DNA of 64,000 nucleotides from Lithospermum erythrorhizon (GCA_019722365.1 JADFUC010000712.1:26131-90130), one strand, 5' to 3'; positions 12,591-23,782 are shown, counted from the first letter of the stretch. The notes: generated by a model not told the origin, from the sequence alone. Numbers and translations are program-made.

Positions 12591-12885
12591 AACCTAAAAT
12601 TATTATAAGATAATCCCCTCGTCCTAACAAGGAAGAGCAAAAATAATTCACCTATGATTTTAGATAATCCTCTCGTCTTAACGAGGAACAACAGAAATGA
12701 TTCACCAATCATTTTAGATAATCCCCTCGTGTTAACGAGGAAGAGCAAAAATGATTCAACAATCATTTTAGCTAAGTCCCTCGTCTTAACGAGGAAGAGC
12801 AAAAATGATTCACAAATCATTTTGAGCTAAGTCCCTCGTCTTAAAGATGAAGAGAAAAATGATTCTCAAACCATGATTACACCCG
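12591..12885. repeat. 54-bp tandem repeat, about five copies, with paired hairpins
   Basis: The marker CTCG recurs at 12618, 12672, 12726, 12780 and 12835, giving a period of 54, 54, 54 and 55 bp. Each unit holds two dyads: CCTCGTCTTAACGAGG and AATGATTCAC(A)AATCATT. Because 54 is a multiple of three, the minus strand stays open through the array and would read an 18-residue repeat of the type ESFLLFLVKTRGLSK. I see no start context or homology to support a protein. The array sits just upstream of a polypurine tract, so it is probably the 3' untranslated part of an LTR retrotransposon. Confidence 0.85.
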
Positions 12886-13003
12886 AATTCCCCTCCGACG
12901 AAGATACGGACTTGATGGTACTTAAAACCTCAACGATCGAATCTTATTTACATTTTAATCTAGTTCGAAAATACTCCTCCAACGCCTCTTGCAACGACTT
13001 TGA

Positions 13004-13735
13004 AGGAGTAGGGGGCAATTGATATGACCAGAAATATACGGGTTTAAACCCCACAAACTCGTGACCTTTTAGGTGTAGAATCCCTTTAATATATATACAA
13101 ATAACACCCCGTTGGAAACTACAAAATGAGAGCTTTTCATGGACAACAAGATCATCCAAATCAGATAAATATACAAGAAGATATGACCTCCTAAAGATGG
13201 ATAATTGAGACATCTAAACTTATCTCATATTCATTTAATAAGGTTAATATTTCTCCCACATCGAATTTATAGGAAGAAGTACACTCTCATGCAACTTTAT
13301 AAACAAAGGGATAAGATTACTCTGATAAAGGGGTTGGGTCTTGTCTTCTCTTTTATATACATGGCTTATACATTTTATCCATAAAATACTAATATTGGGC
13401 GTCGAAGTGTAATACGGGAGGTGCGCCCCCGTTCTTTGTTTTGTAGGTGAGCTCACAGGAGGCCCTCGAGCAAGAAGGCCCTCGATCTCTGGCAGGCCCT
13501 CGCTCAAGAAGGTCCTCGACCTCCAAGAGATCCTCGGCCGAGAGGCAGAGATGACTGGAGTCGATTAAGGACTTCGCCACATGAACCGCCCACATCCCAG
13601 CATACATTGGTCCCATCATAAAGCCAGAAGCCAAACAACGAGTAGGTCTGAAAATTAACCACGTCGCATGTCATATGCGGTATAAGCAAAGATTCGCTTT
13701 GACAAATTAATTGGATTATGGGTACTTGTTTTCAA
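13004..13735 (+). mobile_element. Polypurine tract plus truncated LTR of an unidentified gypsy-type element
   Basis: AGGAGTAGGGGGCAA (13004-13018) is a good polypurine tract, followed at 13020 by TGATATGACC, a plausible LTR start. The following 0.7 kb contains repeated AGGCCCTCG/AGGTCCTCG blocks (13456-13540) and TATA-like runs on both strands. No matching second LTR or primer-binding site is present in the window, so the right end is arbitrary. The element is probably Tat/Ogre- or Athila-like by the form of its tract, but this is a guess. Confidence 0.4.
13253..13303 (+). promoter_or_regulatory. USE-like box followed by a TATA-like box
   Basis: CTCCCACATCG (13253-13263) differs by one base from the plant snRNA upstream sequence element RTCCCACATCG. 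After a 32-bp gap it is followed by TTTATAAA (13296-13303), close to the spacing used by Pol II snRNA genes. No snRNA-like sequence follows, and the box falls inside a probable LTR, so it may simply be an LTR promoter motif. Confidence 0.3.
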
Positions 13736-14745
13736 ACCTGAGGATTGTCACTGGGGTCTAAATTGAAATCTTGTACTCGTGTCCAGATTCAATTGTGGCT
13801 GCTTCACTCAAACTAATGAGATGGAATTCTAGATAAATGTTTTATTTTCCAATTAACGTATTGTATTTATATGTAATGTTAGCAAATTAGTTTATCCTAA
13901 ACTTGCATATACAATCTTGCTCCATTACCAATTGGATTCGGCCTGATCCAAGAGCTCCACTCCGAACTCAACTCAAAATTCAATTCCTCATTATTTGATT
14001 TATGTTCGGTTAGATTTCGGTCTTTGTTTTTTTCAACAATTCAACAAACGTCGATCTCAAAATTGTTAAATATCGATCTCAAAATATGATTAGACTATTG
14101 TGACATATCACGTATTCATATGAATATTAAAATGAATTTCTTATGATAAGAAAAATTATATATTTTCTATTTAGATTCACAATTTAAAATTGATAACTTA
14201 ACTTAAATAAAATAAATAATCAAATCTACCTATTCTAAATTAGGTAAAATCTTTCAATAATATTTGAGTATACAAGATTTCGGTCACGTACTTCCGGTGT
14301 ATAGAATTTTATCTCAACCTACTTTATTACCTATTAATGCTATTGATATAGAACTTTAGTTATACATAAAAAAAAAAATTAAAACACATCAAGTGAATAA
14401 TCTGAAAAAAAGATCTCATAAAAAGGAATGGATTTAAATGTTTGGAGAATAAATTTCAATCTCATAAAAAGAAATAAATTTTGGTCTTTGGGGAATAAAT
14501 TTTAATAAATGTGTGTAGCTATTAAAATTTTAGGCAATGAAATATATTAAGGTTAAATTTATCTAATAATATCTTTGATACCAGTATTTAACAATTTTGA
14601 GATTGGTATTCAGCAGGTATGAATATAATTTGAATCCGAAACAATGTTTGTCTTAGAAGTTAGAACTATAGTGATTTGATTCAAGAATAGTAAGATGATA
14701 AGATGACGACTCGAGTCCAATAGTAAGACCATCATGAATCGACTC
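13736..14745. other. AT-rich spacer, no gene seen
   Basis: AT-rich sequence with A-runs (14369-14380) and no recognisable coding or repeat structure. It separates the truncated gypsy-type LTR from the copia element at 14746. Confidence 0.5.
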
Positions 14746-14937
14746 TGTTATAAATATAACCAAAATCAAAGCAAAGTAAAGTAGAGAGAATGTGAGAGGA
14801 AGAGAAATTTTATTCATGTATATACATAATACATAGGGTGCCTATTTATAAAGGGCGACCGATGATAAATTGACAAGTAACTGCTTCACTTATATCTAGC
14901 TAAGTGATTGACATCCACTAAATAACTATTCATAACA
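14746..14937 (-). repeat. 3' LTR of the minus-strand copia element
   Basis: On the minus strand it begins TGTTATGAATAG at 14937 and ends ATATTTATAACA at 14746, with proper TG..CA ends. It is 192 bp, at the short end for plant copia LTRs. A TATTTATAAAG-type TATA region is visible within it. Confidence 0.85.
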
Positions 14938-14946
14938 CTCCCCCTT
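14938..14946 (-). other. Polypurine tract of the minus-strand copia element
   Basis: The complement of 14938-14946 reads AAGGGGGAG directly before the LTR start TGTTATG. This is a textbook copia plus-strand primer site. Confidence 0.85.
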
Positions 14947-14964
14947 GGATGTTCAATCATAAGA

Positions 14965-15135
14965 AACATGCCTCATTAAAACCTTCTAGGAAAAACCCGT
15001 CTGGGGATAAAAATCCAGTGAAGGAAAAAGAGTGCATTATTCTCAACATACGCTTAATGTTTCCCATTCAAAACCTTATTAGGAGAAAACCCCAATTTGG
15101 GACAAAACTGATTAAGGAAAAGAAATTGGAGCATA
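14965..15135. repeat. Two copies of a 65-bp 'AAAACC..AGGAAAACCC' motif
   Basis: Copies near 14970-15036 and 15064-15130 share the pattern CATTAAAACCTT..AGGA(A)AAACCC..GGGA..AAA..AGTGAAGGAAAAAGAG. Two more occur at 16237-16395. They lie at the 3' end of the copia element, between RNase H and the polypurine tract, and are non-coding on either strand as far as I can see. Confidence 0.7.
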
Positions 15136-15229
15136 TTAACTCCCCCACCGGCCACATCCTTTCGGCATCCACTTGAGTCGGCGGAGTCATGCTTTTGAAT
15201 AACTTTTCGAATGTTAAGGTAGGGAGTGA

Positions 15230-16170
15230 TTTAGTGAATATATCTGCCGGATTATCACAAGATCAATTGGTTGGACATCGATTTCACCATTCTTTTGAAG
15301 ATCATGGGTGAAAGAAGAATTTTGGTGAAATATGCTTTGTTCTATCTCCTTTGATATCCTTTGCTTTAAGCGTGTAATACTCGAGGAATTATCTTAAATG
15401 CTGAGGATCGTCGGGACCAACTTTTGAGCTTGATAATCCACGTATTTTGGATATGATGGATCGCGTTCTTAGCTTCGCGCTTATTCACGACTTGCTTCGT
15501 GTATTGCCAATATTTCAGCATGATTTGATGATGTAGCTGAAATAGTTTGTTTCATAGATCACCATGAAATAGCCGTTCCACTACTAGTGAACAAATATCC
15601 AGTCTGTGATCTTCCATTATGGGATCATATTGATATCAGCGTCAGCATATCCGTCGGCTCGATTTGGAGGTATTTGAATAGAACAATCCCATATCCATTG
15701 TACCTCTAAGGTAGCGAAGGGAATTTGTTTAACTCCGTTTCGATGCCCTACGAGTTGGTGCGAGAACTATCTTGCTAATGGATTAACGTGAATATTATGT
15801 ATGCGGTCTTGTATGGTAGCGAGATACATTAGTGCTCAATGGCGCTTAAATAAGGTGCTTGAGGGACCAAGTAGTTCTTCATTATTTCTTTAGGCCTAAA
15901 TGGGTCTTTGTTCATCTAGTGATCTGAAACCATTCGAGGTGCTCGATGGATGTGACTTATCCATAAGAAATTGTTTAAGACCTTAACACATAATTTTCTT
16001 GACATACAAATATTCCTTTATTCAAGTGATCTATTTGCAGTCCAAGACAAAATTTTGTTTGTTCGAGATCTTTCATCTCAAATTCCTTCTTTAAGAAGTT
16101 TACAACTCTTAAAAGTTCTTCAGGAGTTCCAATAATATTTAAGTCATAAACATAAATGGTCATTTTCATA
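15230..16170 (-). pseudogene. Copia RT (3' part) and RNase H, broken; YVDD mutated
   Basis: The minus frame 15975-16169 reads YVYDLNIIGTPEELLRVV and continues with FEMKDLEQTKFCLGLQI, an unmistakable copia RT segment. The catalytic YVDD is YVYD: codon 16146-16148 reads TAT where an aspartate codon is expected. Further along the minus strand, 15480-15660 encodes DGYADADI, then SQTGYLFTSSGTAISW, then SSNHAEILAIHEASR, the Ty1/copia RNase H signature, with frame breaks between segments. The lost aspartate and frameshifts make the polymerase inactive as written. Confidence 0.9.
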
Positions 16171-16236
16171 AACTTTTCTCCCGATCTTTACATGTAAATA
16201 CAATGTCATGTAAGATCATTCGTATAACCATCTTTG

Positions 16237-16460
16237 GTTAAATAGTCACTAGGAAAACCCTGTGGGATAAAAACCTAGTAAAACAAAAGACTATATTTCT
16301 CTTTAGATATGCTTCAAGTAATTGTCTCATTAAAAACCTTACCAAGAAAACCCAGTGGGAAAAAACTTAGTGAAGGGAAAAAGAGTACAATGCATATCGT
16401 ATCTCCCCTGATGAGATCATCATTCTATATCATATCTCCCCCTGATGAGATCATCAGTTT
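16237..16460. repeat. Two more copies of the AAAACC motif plus a 30-bp duplication
   Basis: Copies near 16240-16300 and 16325-16392 match the motif at 14965-15135, the last being the best preserved (CAAGAAAACCCAGTGGGAAA). Next to them CATATCTCCCC(C)TGATGAGATCATCA occurs twice (about 16398-16425 and 16430-16455). The four-fold spread over 1.4 kb, on both sides of the RT fragment, suggests internal rearrangement of the element. Confidence 0.65.
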
Positions 16461-18056
16461 AGATTATTCAAGTAGAAATCCAAATAACGCTGTTTTGTCG
16501 ATATTGCATGAATTAATATGTCATTATATCGGAGTTATAGCAATACATTAGAATTGGTACTTAGGACCAAGTTCATATCTTTTCAAAAGCGAGATACTAG
16601 TTATGTCCTATGAATCTCGTTGGCAGATGGCTTGTTTATCAAGTTTCATATATATTCAAAGAGTTCAGAGTGACTAGCATAGAGTCGTACCGTCCTGAAT
16701 GTTTAACCAAATCCGTTTGTAGGCTTATTGTCTAGCGATTGAGAACTACTGCTAGAGTTTTTCTTTTTACGTAAAGTGATAATTTAGTAGATTTCGGAAC
16801 TTCTTCCTAGAGTCACATAAAGTTATAATTGGATCTTCGATTACTATCATGACTATTCGAGGTCATCGGCACATGATAAATAACTCGATAATTAGCCAAT
16901 GTAGCATCCAAAACCAACATACAATTATTAATTCAAAAATATTTCATGTCACGTAACAAAGCAAATAAATAAATCATATAATCACATAAGACATAATATA
17001 GTCAAACTTAGGCATGTATGGCTCTATCGATAGAGTTATATATTAAATGCTGATATATAAAATGCAAATGAATATCTAATAATGCGATTCAAACTTGAAT
17101 TCCATCTTCTGGATGGCTTTAAATATATTCAAATATTTCTCATACTAACTCAAGTGAGTTAAGTTCCAGGGAATATAAATATGTGCCTCTGGCATCATAA
17201 AATATGTGTTTCTAGCATCATAAATCTTTATACATGTCATGTATACTCATTCTTAGCGTGTTATATCATAAATCGAAATGCAGCATATCAAGAGGTTATA
17301 TTTTGTTGCTACGAACATATATTTTGATACCCTCTATCAAAAGGTGTATGCATCACCTTATAACTCATTTAGTGCTTTTGGGTATAAGACAAATCATATG
17401 TCATTTATTCTTACAAATATCAATACATCTTGCACTAGTATCGTCTTCATTAGACTTCAAATCTAAATTTCTCACTTACATCATGAGTGAGTTTTCGCCT
17501 CTTAGTTGCATCTTTCTCTTTGGTCATTCATAAACATATTTCTACTTTCGCTCAAGGAGATAGACTTATGATCCACCATGTGCTTCGTCATATAGAACTT
17601 CTTTCATTATGTTCAATATTCATTGTCGACAATCTTTTCCATAGCTTAGTTCCACCGTATTCATGATAATTGAGATCTCATTGCATTCATGAATTTGAGT
17701 ATGTAGATGTCTTCCGGAAATTTATTATATTTTAACATATTCATGAGATATATTATTCATCTGGCTATTACAGGAAGTAATCATCTTATAGACCCCGTCT
17801 TTAAATATTCTTCTTTTTAAAATTTGGATGGTGGAACTATTTGACCCTCTGATAGTTCTTGAGAGAGAGACATTCACTCTATTTTAGTGTTTACAAGCGG
17901 TATATAATTTCAATACTATCTTGGTCGAGATATTTGTTTGGTAGTGAGCAGTTTCATATCCCTTGAACTATTCATATTGCTCTGCTTGAACTTCTCTTGA
18001 ACTAGAGTTCATATTTATTAAATCTTGAGGATCGTATAGCGTAGGGATATTTCATT
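16461..18056 (-). other. Degenerate interior of the copia element
   Basis: This should hold the integrase-RT junction and the N-terminal RT of the minus-strand element by position. I cannot read a continuous domain. It includes AT-rich text with repeated GCCTCTGGCATCAT / GTTTCTAGCATCAT words (about 17184-17222). Frames here are probably shadows. Confidence 0.4.
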
Positions 18057-18395
18057 TCAAGATATTCTATTTTTAGGTTGTATATTCTCTCCCCCTCGAT
18101 GGTAGAAAATATTGATACATCCATGATAAAACTTACTTGATTCTATAGATGTTTCCATTACTTTAATTACATACGGGTATAATAGTATATAGATGTATAT
18201 ACCTTTTGAGTATAATAAGTATTCAAAAATCAACATTTGTGCATACTCTTGGTAATATACGATACACATATAATTGGAGGGTAAAATATTTGGTTCGACG
18301 AGCCAATTATATTGGAAGAGTTCTACCATGATAATTTGGCTTGATGCGAAACAAGTGACAACTACACAATGTAATAATATTTCACCGATGATCAA
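18057..18395 (-). pseudogene. Copia integrase C-terminal part, degenerate
   Basis: The 112-codon minus frame keeps a faint copia integrase pattern: EPNILPSNYMCIVYY aligns with the 'EPNISHL.IFGCAVYVP' stretch, and YVIKVMETSIESSKFYHGC followed by a terminal HRGGE aligns with 'SPSIIKYLEP.TGD.FTARF.DC' and 'GG'. Identity is low, so the call depends on the order of motifs and on the position between gag and RT of the same element. If correct, it is the region after the D-D-E core. Confidence 0.5.
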
Positions 18396-19999
18396 TTGGG
18401 CGTATTACTTGTAATTCAACATGCCCCAATGCTTGAGTTTACAAACGTGTATCTCGCATAAAGTCTTTAAACTCAATAATTTGTTGACTCTTTAATGAGT
18501 CGTATAAATTTGTTAAATTTAAGAGGCTTCGTATAAAACTCTTGGAGCATTCAATTAATTTTTACAACGCCGTATTGTAATTTGATTACATTACGTGGTT
18601 ATCTTGAAGTAATGGAGTAGTTATCAAATTCATAAAGCTCAATTTATATCTGAATCTGTATTATTTCAATTATGAGTCTTCAGGTCTCATAAATGAACTC
18701 ATACGATTTCATATTATTTTTCAAAATAATGAGGGCAATGATAAGAAATTCTTGGAATATTAGCCCTTAATTTAGATAGTTTGTCGGTCAGTAGCACGTC
18801 TTACGAGCAGGTCTTCCAATCGATCATTATCAAATATTTGGCATGTATGTCAACTCTTCCGACACAATCGAGACCATGACTATGGATCTATAATTTGCAT
18901 TTGTGCCTTAAAGCTGGTCTTAAATACATGGTTTTCAATAGTGAAAACAGAGATGACCTAAAAGGGGAATCCACTAATGTGGCACCACCCCCAACTGTGC
19001 TTCTGCGAGGGCGATGGTGAAATAATGTCGGTGGCAAGACCGAAGAGTATCTACGGATGTGGCGCTACAGCTGCGCCTATAGAACCGGCGGTAAAATCGA
19101 GAGTCGGTGGGAAGATCAAAGGGTATCCTGATGGCTTCACCCCGACCGCTAAGCAAACTCATTAGTCAAAACATAGTCGGACGAATGATATAAAGGGCAT
19201 TCACGAATGTGACACCACCCCTTTTTCATAATCGGCTTTAGATCGTTTGCTCAATGTATCCACAAGTATTTTGAACTAGTCTTACGGACTCGAGAATTAT
19301 ACGACTTCTTGGCTATGCATTTAATGAATCCGATAGTGATTCAGTGAATCCCGACTGGGATAAAAATGGACTATAAATGTGTCCAGTCTACCGATGGTAA
19401 TTTAATGAATTCCGATGGTAGATAAATATGTACTAAAAAGTAGTCGGATCAACCTGACGGTGATTCAATAAATCCCGACGGATAATGGCCAGTCCCGACG
19501 TTATATACCCGAAGGCATATTGCCATATTTATTAATAAATTATTATTTAAAAACAAGTCAAAATAATTTATTTTCTAAAAGGATAATTATTAAGATAATG
19601 CATCCAAAAACAATCTTATCAGTAATCATCATAATTTAAAGTCTACCGAATTCTAATGAAATTTAAACTCTTATTTTCCCCTTGCTTGAGTGTTCTCTAA
19701 GTTAAAGGGCGTGCAAAATATGGGATGCTTCTGTTAATCTTTTAGAGCGAGGCAGAAAGATATACAATATTAAAAACAAAATGGACTGCTGATATGAATG
19801 TACATTTAGTTAAGATTACTAGTATTATCCAATTTTATTCCATATTTTAGTATGTGAGTTTGAAATATCGTACTTTAATATTATAGTTTCTTTAATCACT
19901 GATTTTCTAGTTAATGGCATCAGGTTTGAGAAAAGGAACGTATTATTGCATATTTACGTACCAGGAATTCTATGGTCGGCACTCAAATGGAGAGCGTGA
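18396..19999 (-). other. Putative gag/5' region of the copia element, unreadable
   Basis: By position this is gag to early integrase. No domain can be read. It holds two copies of a AATGTG(G/A)CACCACCCC block, about 238 bp apart (18977 and 19207), and the 62-bp repeats at 19326-19500. Overlapping frames on both strands at 18974-19165 mirror each other and are not convincing genes. Confidence 0.35.
19326..19500. repeat. Degenerate tandem repeat, about 62 bp, three copies
   Basis: The phrase GATTCAGTGAATCCCGAC..GGATAAAAATGGAC recurs with changes at about 19338, 19400 and 19461. The words TGATGGTAATTTAATGAATTCCGA and TGACGGTGATTCAATAAATCCCGA mark the later copies. It lies inside the gag-side region of the copia element. 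Confidence 0.55.
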
Positions 20000-20200
20000 T
20001 CGTGCTGATAACGTGTTATAAATATAACTAAAATCAAAGCAAAGTAAAGTAGAGAGAATATGAGAGGAAGAGAGATTTTATTAAATATATCGTATCACAT
20101 AGAATTAATGCATTTATAGAACATGAAGTGATAGAATTGACAAATGCTTCTTCACTTATGTCTAGTACTTGATTATCGTCGCTAATTAAATGTATTAATA
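20000..20200 (-). repeat. 5' LTR (20014-20200) and primer-binding site (20000-20013), minus-strand copia
   Basis: The LTR is about 187 bp and aligns with 14746-14937 (for example TATAACTAAAATCAAAGCAA at 20024). On the minus strand the bases after the LTR read CGTTATCAGCACGA, a primer-binding site variant seen in plant copia elements. The outer end is blurred, and the TG is placed at about 20200. Confidence 0.8.
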
Positions 20201-20279
20201 CTAAGCTTCCCATATAATGCTTCAAAAATCTAAAGGGACGTTTATGTTTACATCAATTTCTATACAAATTCAATTTACA

Positions 20280-20660
20280 GGCTCATGTAGTACTCGTTTC
20301 GGTCCGGTTCGTGACAGTTCTAGTTCAGTCCGTCGGAACGGACGAAAACGATATCGAACCAAAAGACCCGGTTGGGCGGTCCAAGCCGGTCGATTGCAGT
20401 TCATCGAACAGTCGGTCCGATAGTATCGAAACCGGTTCAATATCCGAAACCAGCTTGTATCATATAATTAAGTACCGAAGCGAATTTGAGCATAAAATCG
20501 AAACACGGAAAGTACAATAAATCGAGAAAAAATTACTAGTGAAAGAATACATTGTAATTATATATATATATATATTAAATTATCGGATCGGTTTCGGGTA
20601 ACGGTCGGGATAGGTTCAAATCTTAGGTGGGATCGGGTTTCGGTCGTCAGTTGGATCTGG
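20280..20660. repeat. CGGTTCGG-like low-complexity tract
   Basis: Words such as TCGGTCCGGTTCG, ACCCGGTTGGGCGGTCC and ATCGGATCGGTTTCGG recur around an AT-rich core with a (TA)n at 20560-20574. Such tracts often occur inside non-autonomous hAT-type elements of plants, but I see no clean terminal inverted repeats or 8-bp target duplication, so class is left open. The overlapping plus frames at 20217-20520 are products of this composition. Confidence 0.5.
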
Positions 20661-22132
20661 GAATGAGATACGGTGCATTTTTGGAATCCATTTATTCGAC
20701 AAAAGGTCAAAATAATAGAGGTAAGCGGATAGACTAAAGGTTCTTGTTAGTTGTTAGTGACAAAAGGTTATAAATTCAAAAGTCACCTCATGCTAATTAT
20801 AAAAGAAAAATATCAAAATAATAACCTAATTTAAAATAGGGCTCTTGCTCTGAGTAAACAAAAAATTCTTACTTGATCAAAATTAATTAAATTATCGCTT
20901 ATTATAATTTAACATAATAAGCATGTCAAAACCATTAACTTCACGATTAGAAATTAATTCTGAAAAATAAAGGAACATAAGATCTTAATGTAATTCTATT
21001 TAAACATATCTGATTATTATCGTCTTTTTCTTCCCCGAATCAAATTCTAGCATTACAAAACAAAGAAATGTCATGTTCTTGAAGTATTACATAACTGACC
21101 AAACTATTATGATGGAATGACAACAGAACGAACATACTTTATCTACGAAAATACAACTTAATTGTACATAATTGGATCATTTTTATAGTTAAAACTAATT
21201 TCATTAAACAGAGTTAAACTCATTGATACAAAAACACAAACACCTTACCTACGTAATTAAACTTTTAAAACTCATTGATACAATATTTGATAAGCTTGTT
21301 GCAATTAAACCATTATTTTAATCCTATAGAGTAAGACATTCTGGTTTACATCAGAAAGGAAATGGGTGCAATTTGCTTAAAACTAAAGAAATGAAAGAAG
21401 AAGGAAATGGGTGCAATTTGCTTAAAACTAAAGAAATGAAAGAAAGGAAATTGATGCAAAAAACCAAGTAATTTGCTGCCCTAATGGTTTAATGAATATG
21501 GAGTTTAAACATCTTCACCCAATTTTAAAATCTTGAAACCAGTGTAGAAATTTTTTACGATTGAATATAACAAATAGATTTTGAAATGGAGGAAATACTT
21601 ACATTACCTTGTCTATAAAAATATTGTAAATCAAACTTTATTTTCATGTAATCTAAACTTCTGTAAGATTCATTATTCCAACAAGTGAAAAAAGATTTCA
21701 AAGTTTATAAGTAATTAGATTCATTCACTAACAATAAGACAATAAAATAGTTTGTGATGTACAACTAAGTGATGAACTGATAATAAATATCACAAGAGTG
21801 ATCAAAACATTAGAGGAGTACGCATAGTAACCTGGAAATTGGATATATTGAAGAAAGAAAACACATTGAAGATACTATTAATACTAATAAAACCCCATCA
21901 GTGTGAATAACATGAGTCACTCTACTAAGCCATTGATAACAGATAGTAATAAAACTGCAGTAAAAGATGACAATCATCATAACTAACACTATTTGCATAT
22001 TCTTCTTTACCAACAAATCTGTTCACCTTTCTCCTGCATAAACATTAGATTATATACACATTAATGTAACTAAGATTTAACCAATCAAATCAAACAATAA
22101 CTATTACGAAGTACTATTATATAGATTTGTAC
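20661..22132. other. Spacer downstream of HMGB, no gene seen
   Basis: AT-rich low-copy DNA. The part next to 22133 is the HMGB 3' flank; no clear AATAAA polyadenylation signal was found in the first 150 bp on the minus strand. Confidence 0.5.
21356..21446. repeat. 45-bp perfect tandem duplication
   Basis: AAATGGGTGCAATTTGCTTA and following bases up to GAAATGAAAGAA occur at 21360 and again at 21405 without differences over about 43 bp. A third partial copy (GGAAATTGATGCAA) follows. Perfect identity implies a recent slippage event, or no sequencing errors in this unique DNA. Confidence 0.85.
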
Positions 22133-23686
22133 CTAAGAACTAGCCTCCTGCTCAGCATCATCATTTACCTCACAAGAAGAAGACTTCTCTGATTCCTCTG
22201 TTTTGCCTCCTCCCGAGTTTCCGCTCTGGAATAATCTTTTCAGAATTAGAGAAAAATAGTTTGAAATCGAATCGAGTGATAAATAAGAAACATTACTAGA
22301 TTTTCCTTGTTGAACTCTTCCACAGCCTTTTCATACTCCTGCTTCTTCTTCGCAGCAATGTTCAGATACGGAAGTTTCTCCTATTTTTTTGCAGTATAAG
22401 AAAATCATGATTGTCAAACAAGGCAAAAAGCGAATCAAATCCTCTGTCGTTACACATTGAATGCGAATGTGAAATAAGGTCTTACAGACTCCGACAGAGA
22501 ACTCCATTTCTGTCCACCGGCTTTAGTAACCTGTACCACAGAATCATGAAAAAACGTCGTTTTCAGGAATATTTAGTAATTTGCATAATGTCACCTCAAA
22601 TTCAATAAAACAACAAATTGAGTTAGGAAAAAGCAATTGCTAGATCTATAATTTTAGTTATTAATTTCGATGACAGTTAAGCTAATAGGAACAAATATCT
22701 TCTTCAGGAATTACGAGTAATTTGCATAATGTTACCTTAAAAAAATCACATCACTAAAACAACAAATTAATTAAATTAAAAAGCAATTTCTAAAGCTTTA
22801 ATTTTCCTGAAGTTAATTAAAAAAATGTAACGTACTGAAGTGAGAGATTTGTTATCAGGAAAGTTCTCCTTGTAGGTTTTCCTGAAGTCCTCCCTATGAA
22901 ATTACATTTAATCAACAATTAAAGTCTATAACAATGTTATGAAAATAATAAATTAAGGAAAACATCAGAATTATAGTGAAGAGGCTGTAATATATCCTTA
23001 CATGAAAACGAGGAAGGCAGAGATGGGACGCTTTGGTGCTCCAGAGACCTTCTTGTTCGGTTTCTTCTTCTTCGGTTCAGCCTTTGGCTTCCTTATCGTC
23101 CTTCAATTAGTTTCAACATCCGTTAAAGTTAAAAGCAACATGAAGATCATAGAATATAGTTTAAATTGTTATTAAGGCTAAATAAATCAATGCATATATA
23201 CCTAAGTGTTTCTCATTCTATGGAGATAACTGTAACTTAGAGGATCTGCTAGTTTTTTCATTTTAAAAAGCTGAACGACAATACAATAAACTGATTGATA
23301 ACATGAATAATTTGTTAAAAGCATAACATATCAGTAAAAGTTGATAAGAATTTTGTGAATTATAAGCTGTTTAAGAATTATTTTGGTTGCCCATATCTAT
23401 ATAAACATCAGGACAAGTTTAACAAACCTAAGTAGCTAAAATGATTTGAAATCATAGGAGATGACTCTAACTTAGAGGAACTACTAGCCTTTTCATTCAG
23501 AAAAGCCAAAACCAATTGTAATTTTGAAACACGATGCAGTAAACTGATCGATAACCTTTAATAAATGCGAAATCACAAAATGATGAAACATTTGAAATCT
23601 AAGGAGATATATGTAACTTAGTGATGCATTGCATACTGAGTGTCGAGCTTCTTGTGAGCAACATTTGCAACGTTGATTCCTTTCAT
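22133..23686 (-). CDS. HMGB-type high mobility group protein (six exons)
   Basis: Exons on the minus strand are 23637-23686, 23002-23100, 22836-22893, 22486-22530, 22297-22380 and 22133-22225. All introns are GT-AG and the joined frame is 429 nt, 142 residues plus stop, with no error. The protein has a lysine-rich stretch (residues 21-34), one HMG box (about 38-109) and a serine/glutamate/aspartate tail. Box landmarks visible are KRPISAFLVFMEDFR, W78 in TKAGGQKWSSLS, and EKLPYL, with a helix-3 KKKQEYEKAVEEF. Plant HMGB proteins bind and bend DNA non-specifically in chromatin and are usually 120-180 residues, so this is normal size. The acidic tail is weaker than in many relatives and the box has diverged (SVTKAGG for the common VGKAGG), so it may be a divergent paralogue. 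The start ATG at 23686 gives MKG, as in several family members. Confidence 0.93.
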
Positions 23687-23782
23687 TGAACTACTCGACA
23701 AGTTTTTGAAACAAGTAATAATGCTCTGAAATTGAAAAGGCTGAGAAAATCAAACAGATGAGACTTGAGAGTGTGATGTGAG

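Larger units (their letters stand above)
14746..20200 (-). mobile_element. Ty1/copia LTR retrotransposon, minus strand
   Basis: Short direct repeats (14746-14937 and 20014-20200) share the run AAATCAAAGCAAAGTAAAGT and its flanks. The element is minus-strand: a polypurine tract abuts the left LTR, a primer-binding-like site abuts the right LTR, and integrase lies before RT in that direction, which is the Ty1/copia order. The internal region is about 5.1 kb, normal for copia. Coding is heavily degraded: RT has lost one catalytic aspartate and only pieces of integrase and RNase H are readable. No target duplication is evident. Confidence 0.85.

Noticed and set aside
12591..12885. CRISPR-like array
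   Set aside because: Units are contiguous 54-bp tandem copies without unique spacers, in plant DNA with no cas-like genes.
13304..13400. snRNA gene downstream of the USE-like box
   Set aside because: The sequence after the TATA-like box does not start like U1, U2, U4, U5 or U6.
18974..19165. Overlapping open frames on both strands
   Set aside because: Each is 62 codons, they mirror each other, neither has a known motif, and they lie in the gag-side region of a copia element.
20280..20660. hAT transposon
   Set aside because: Composition is suggestive, but no terminal inverted repeats, 8-bp duplication or transposase motif could be seen.
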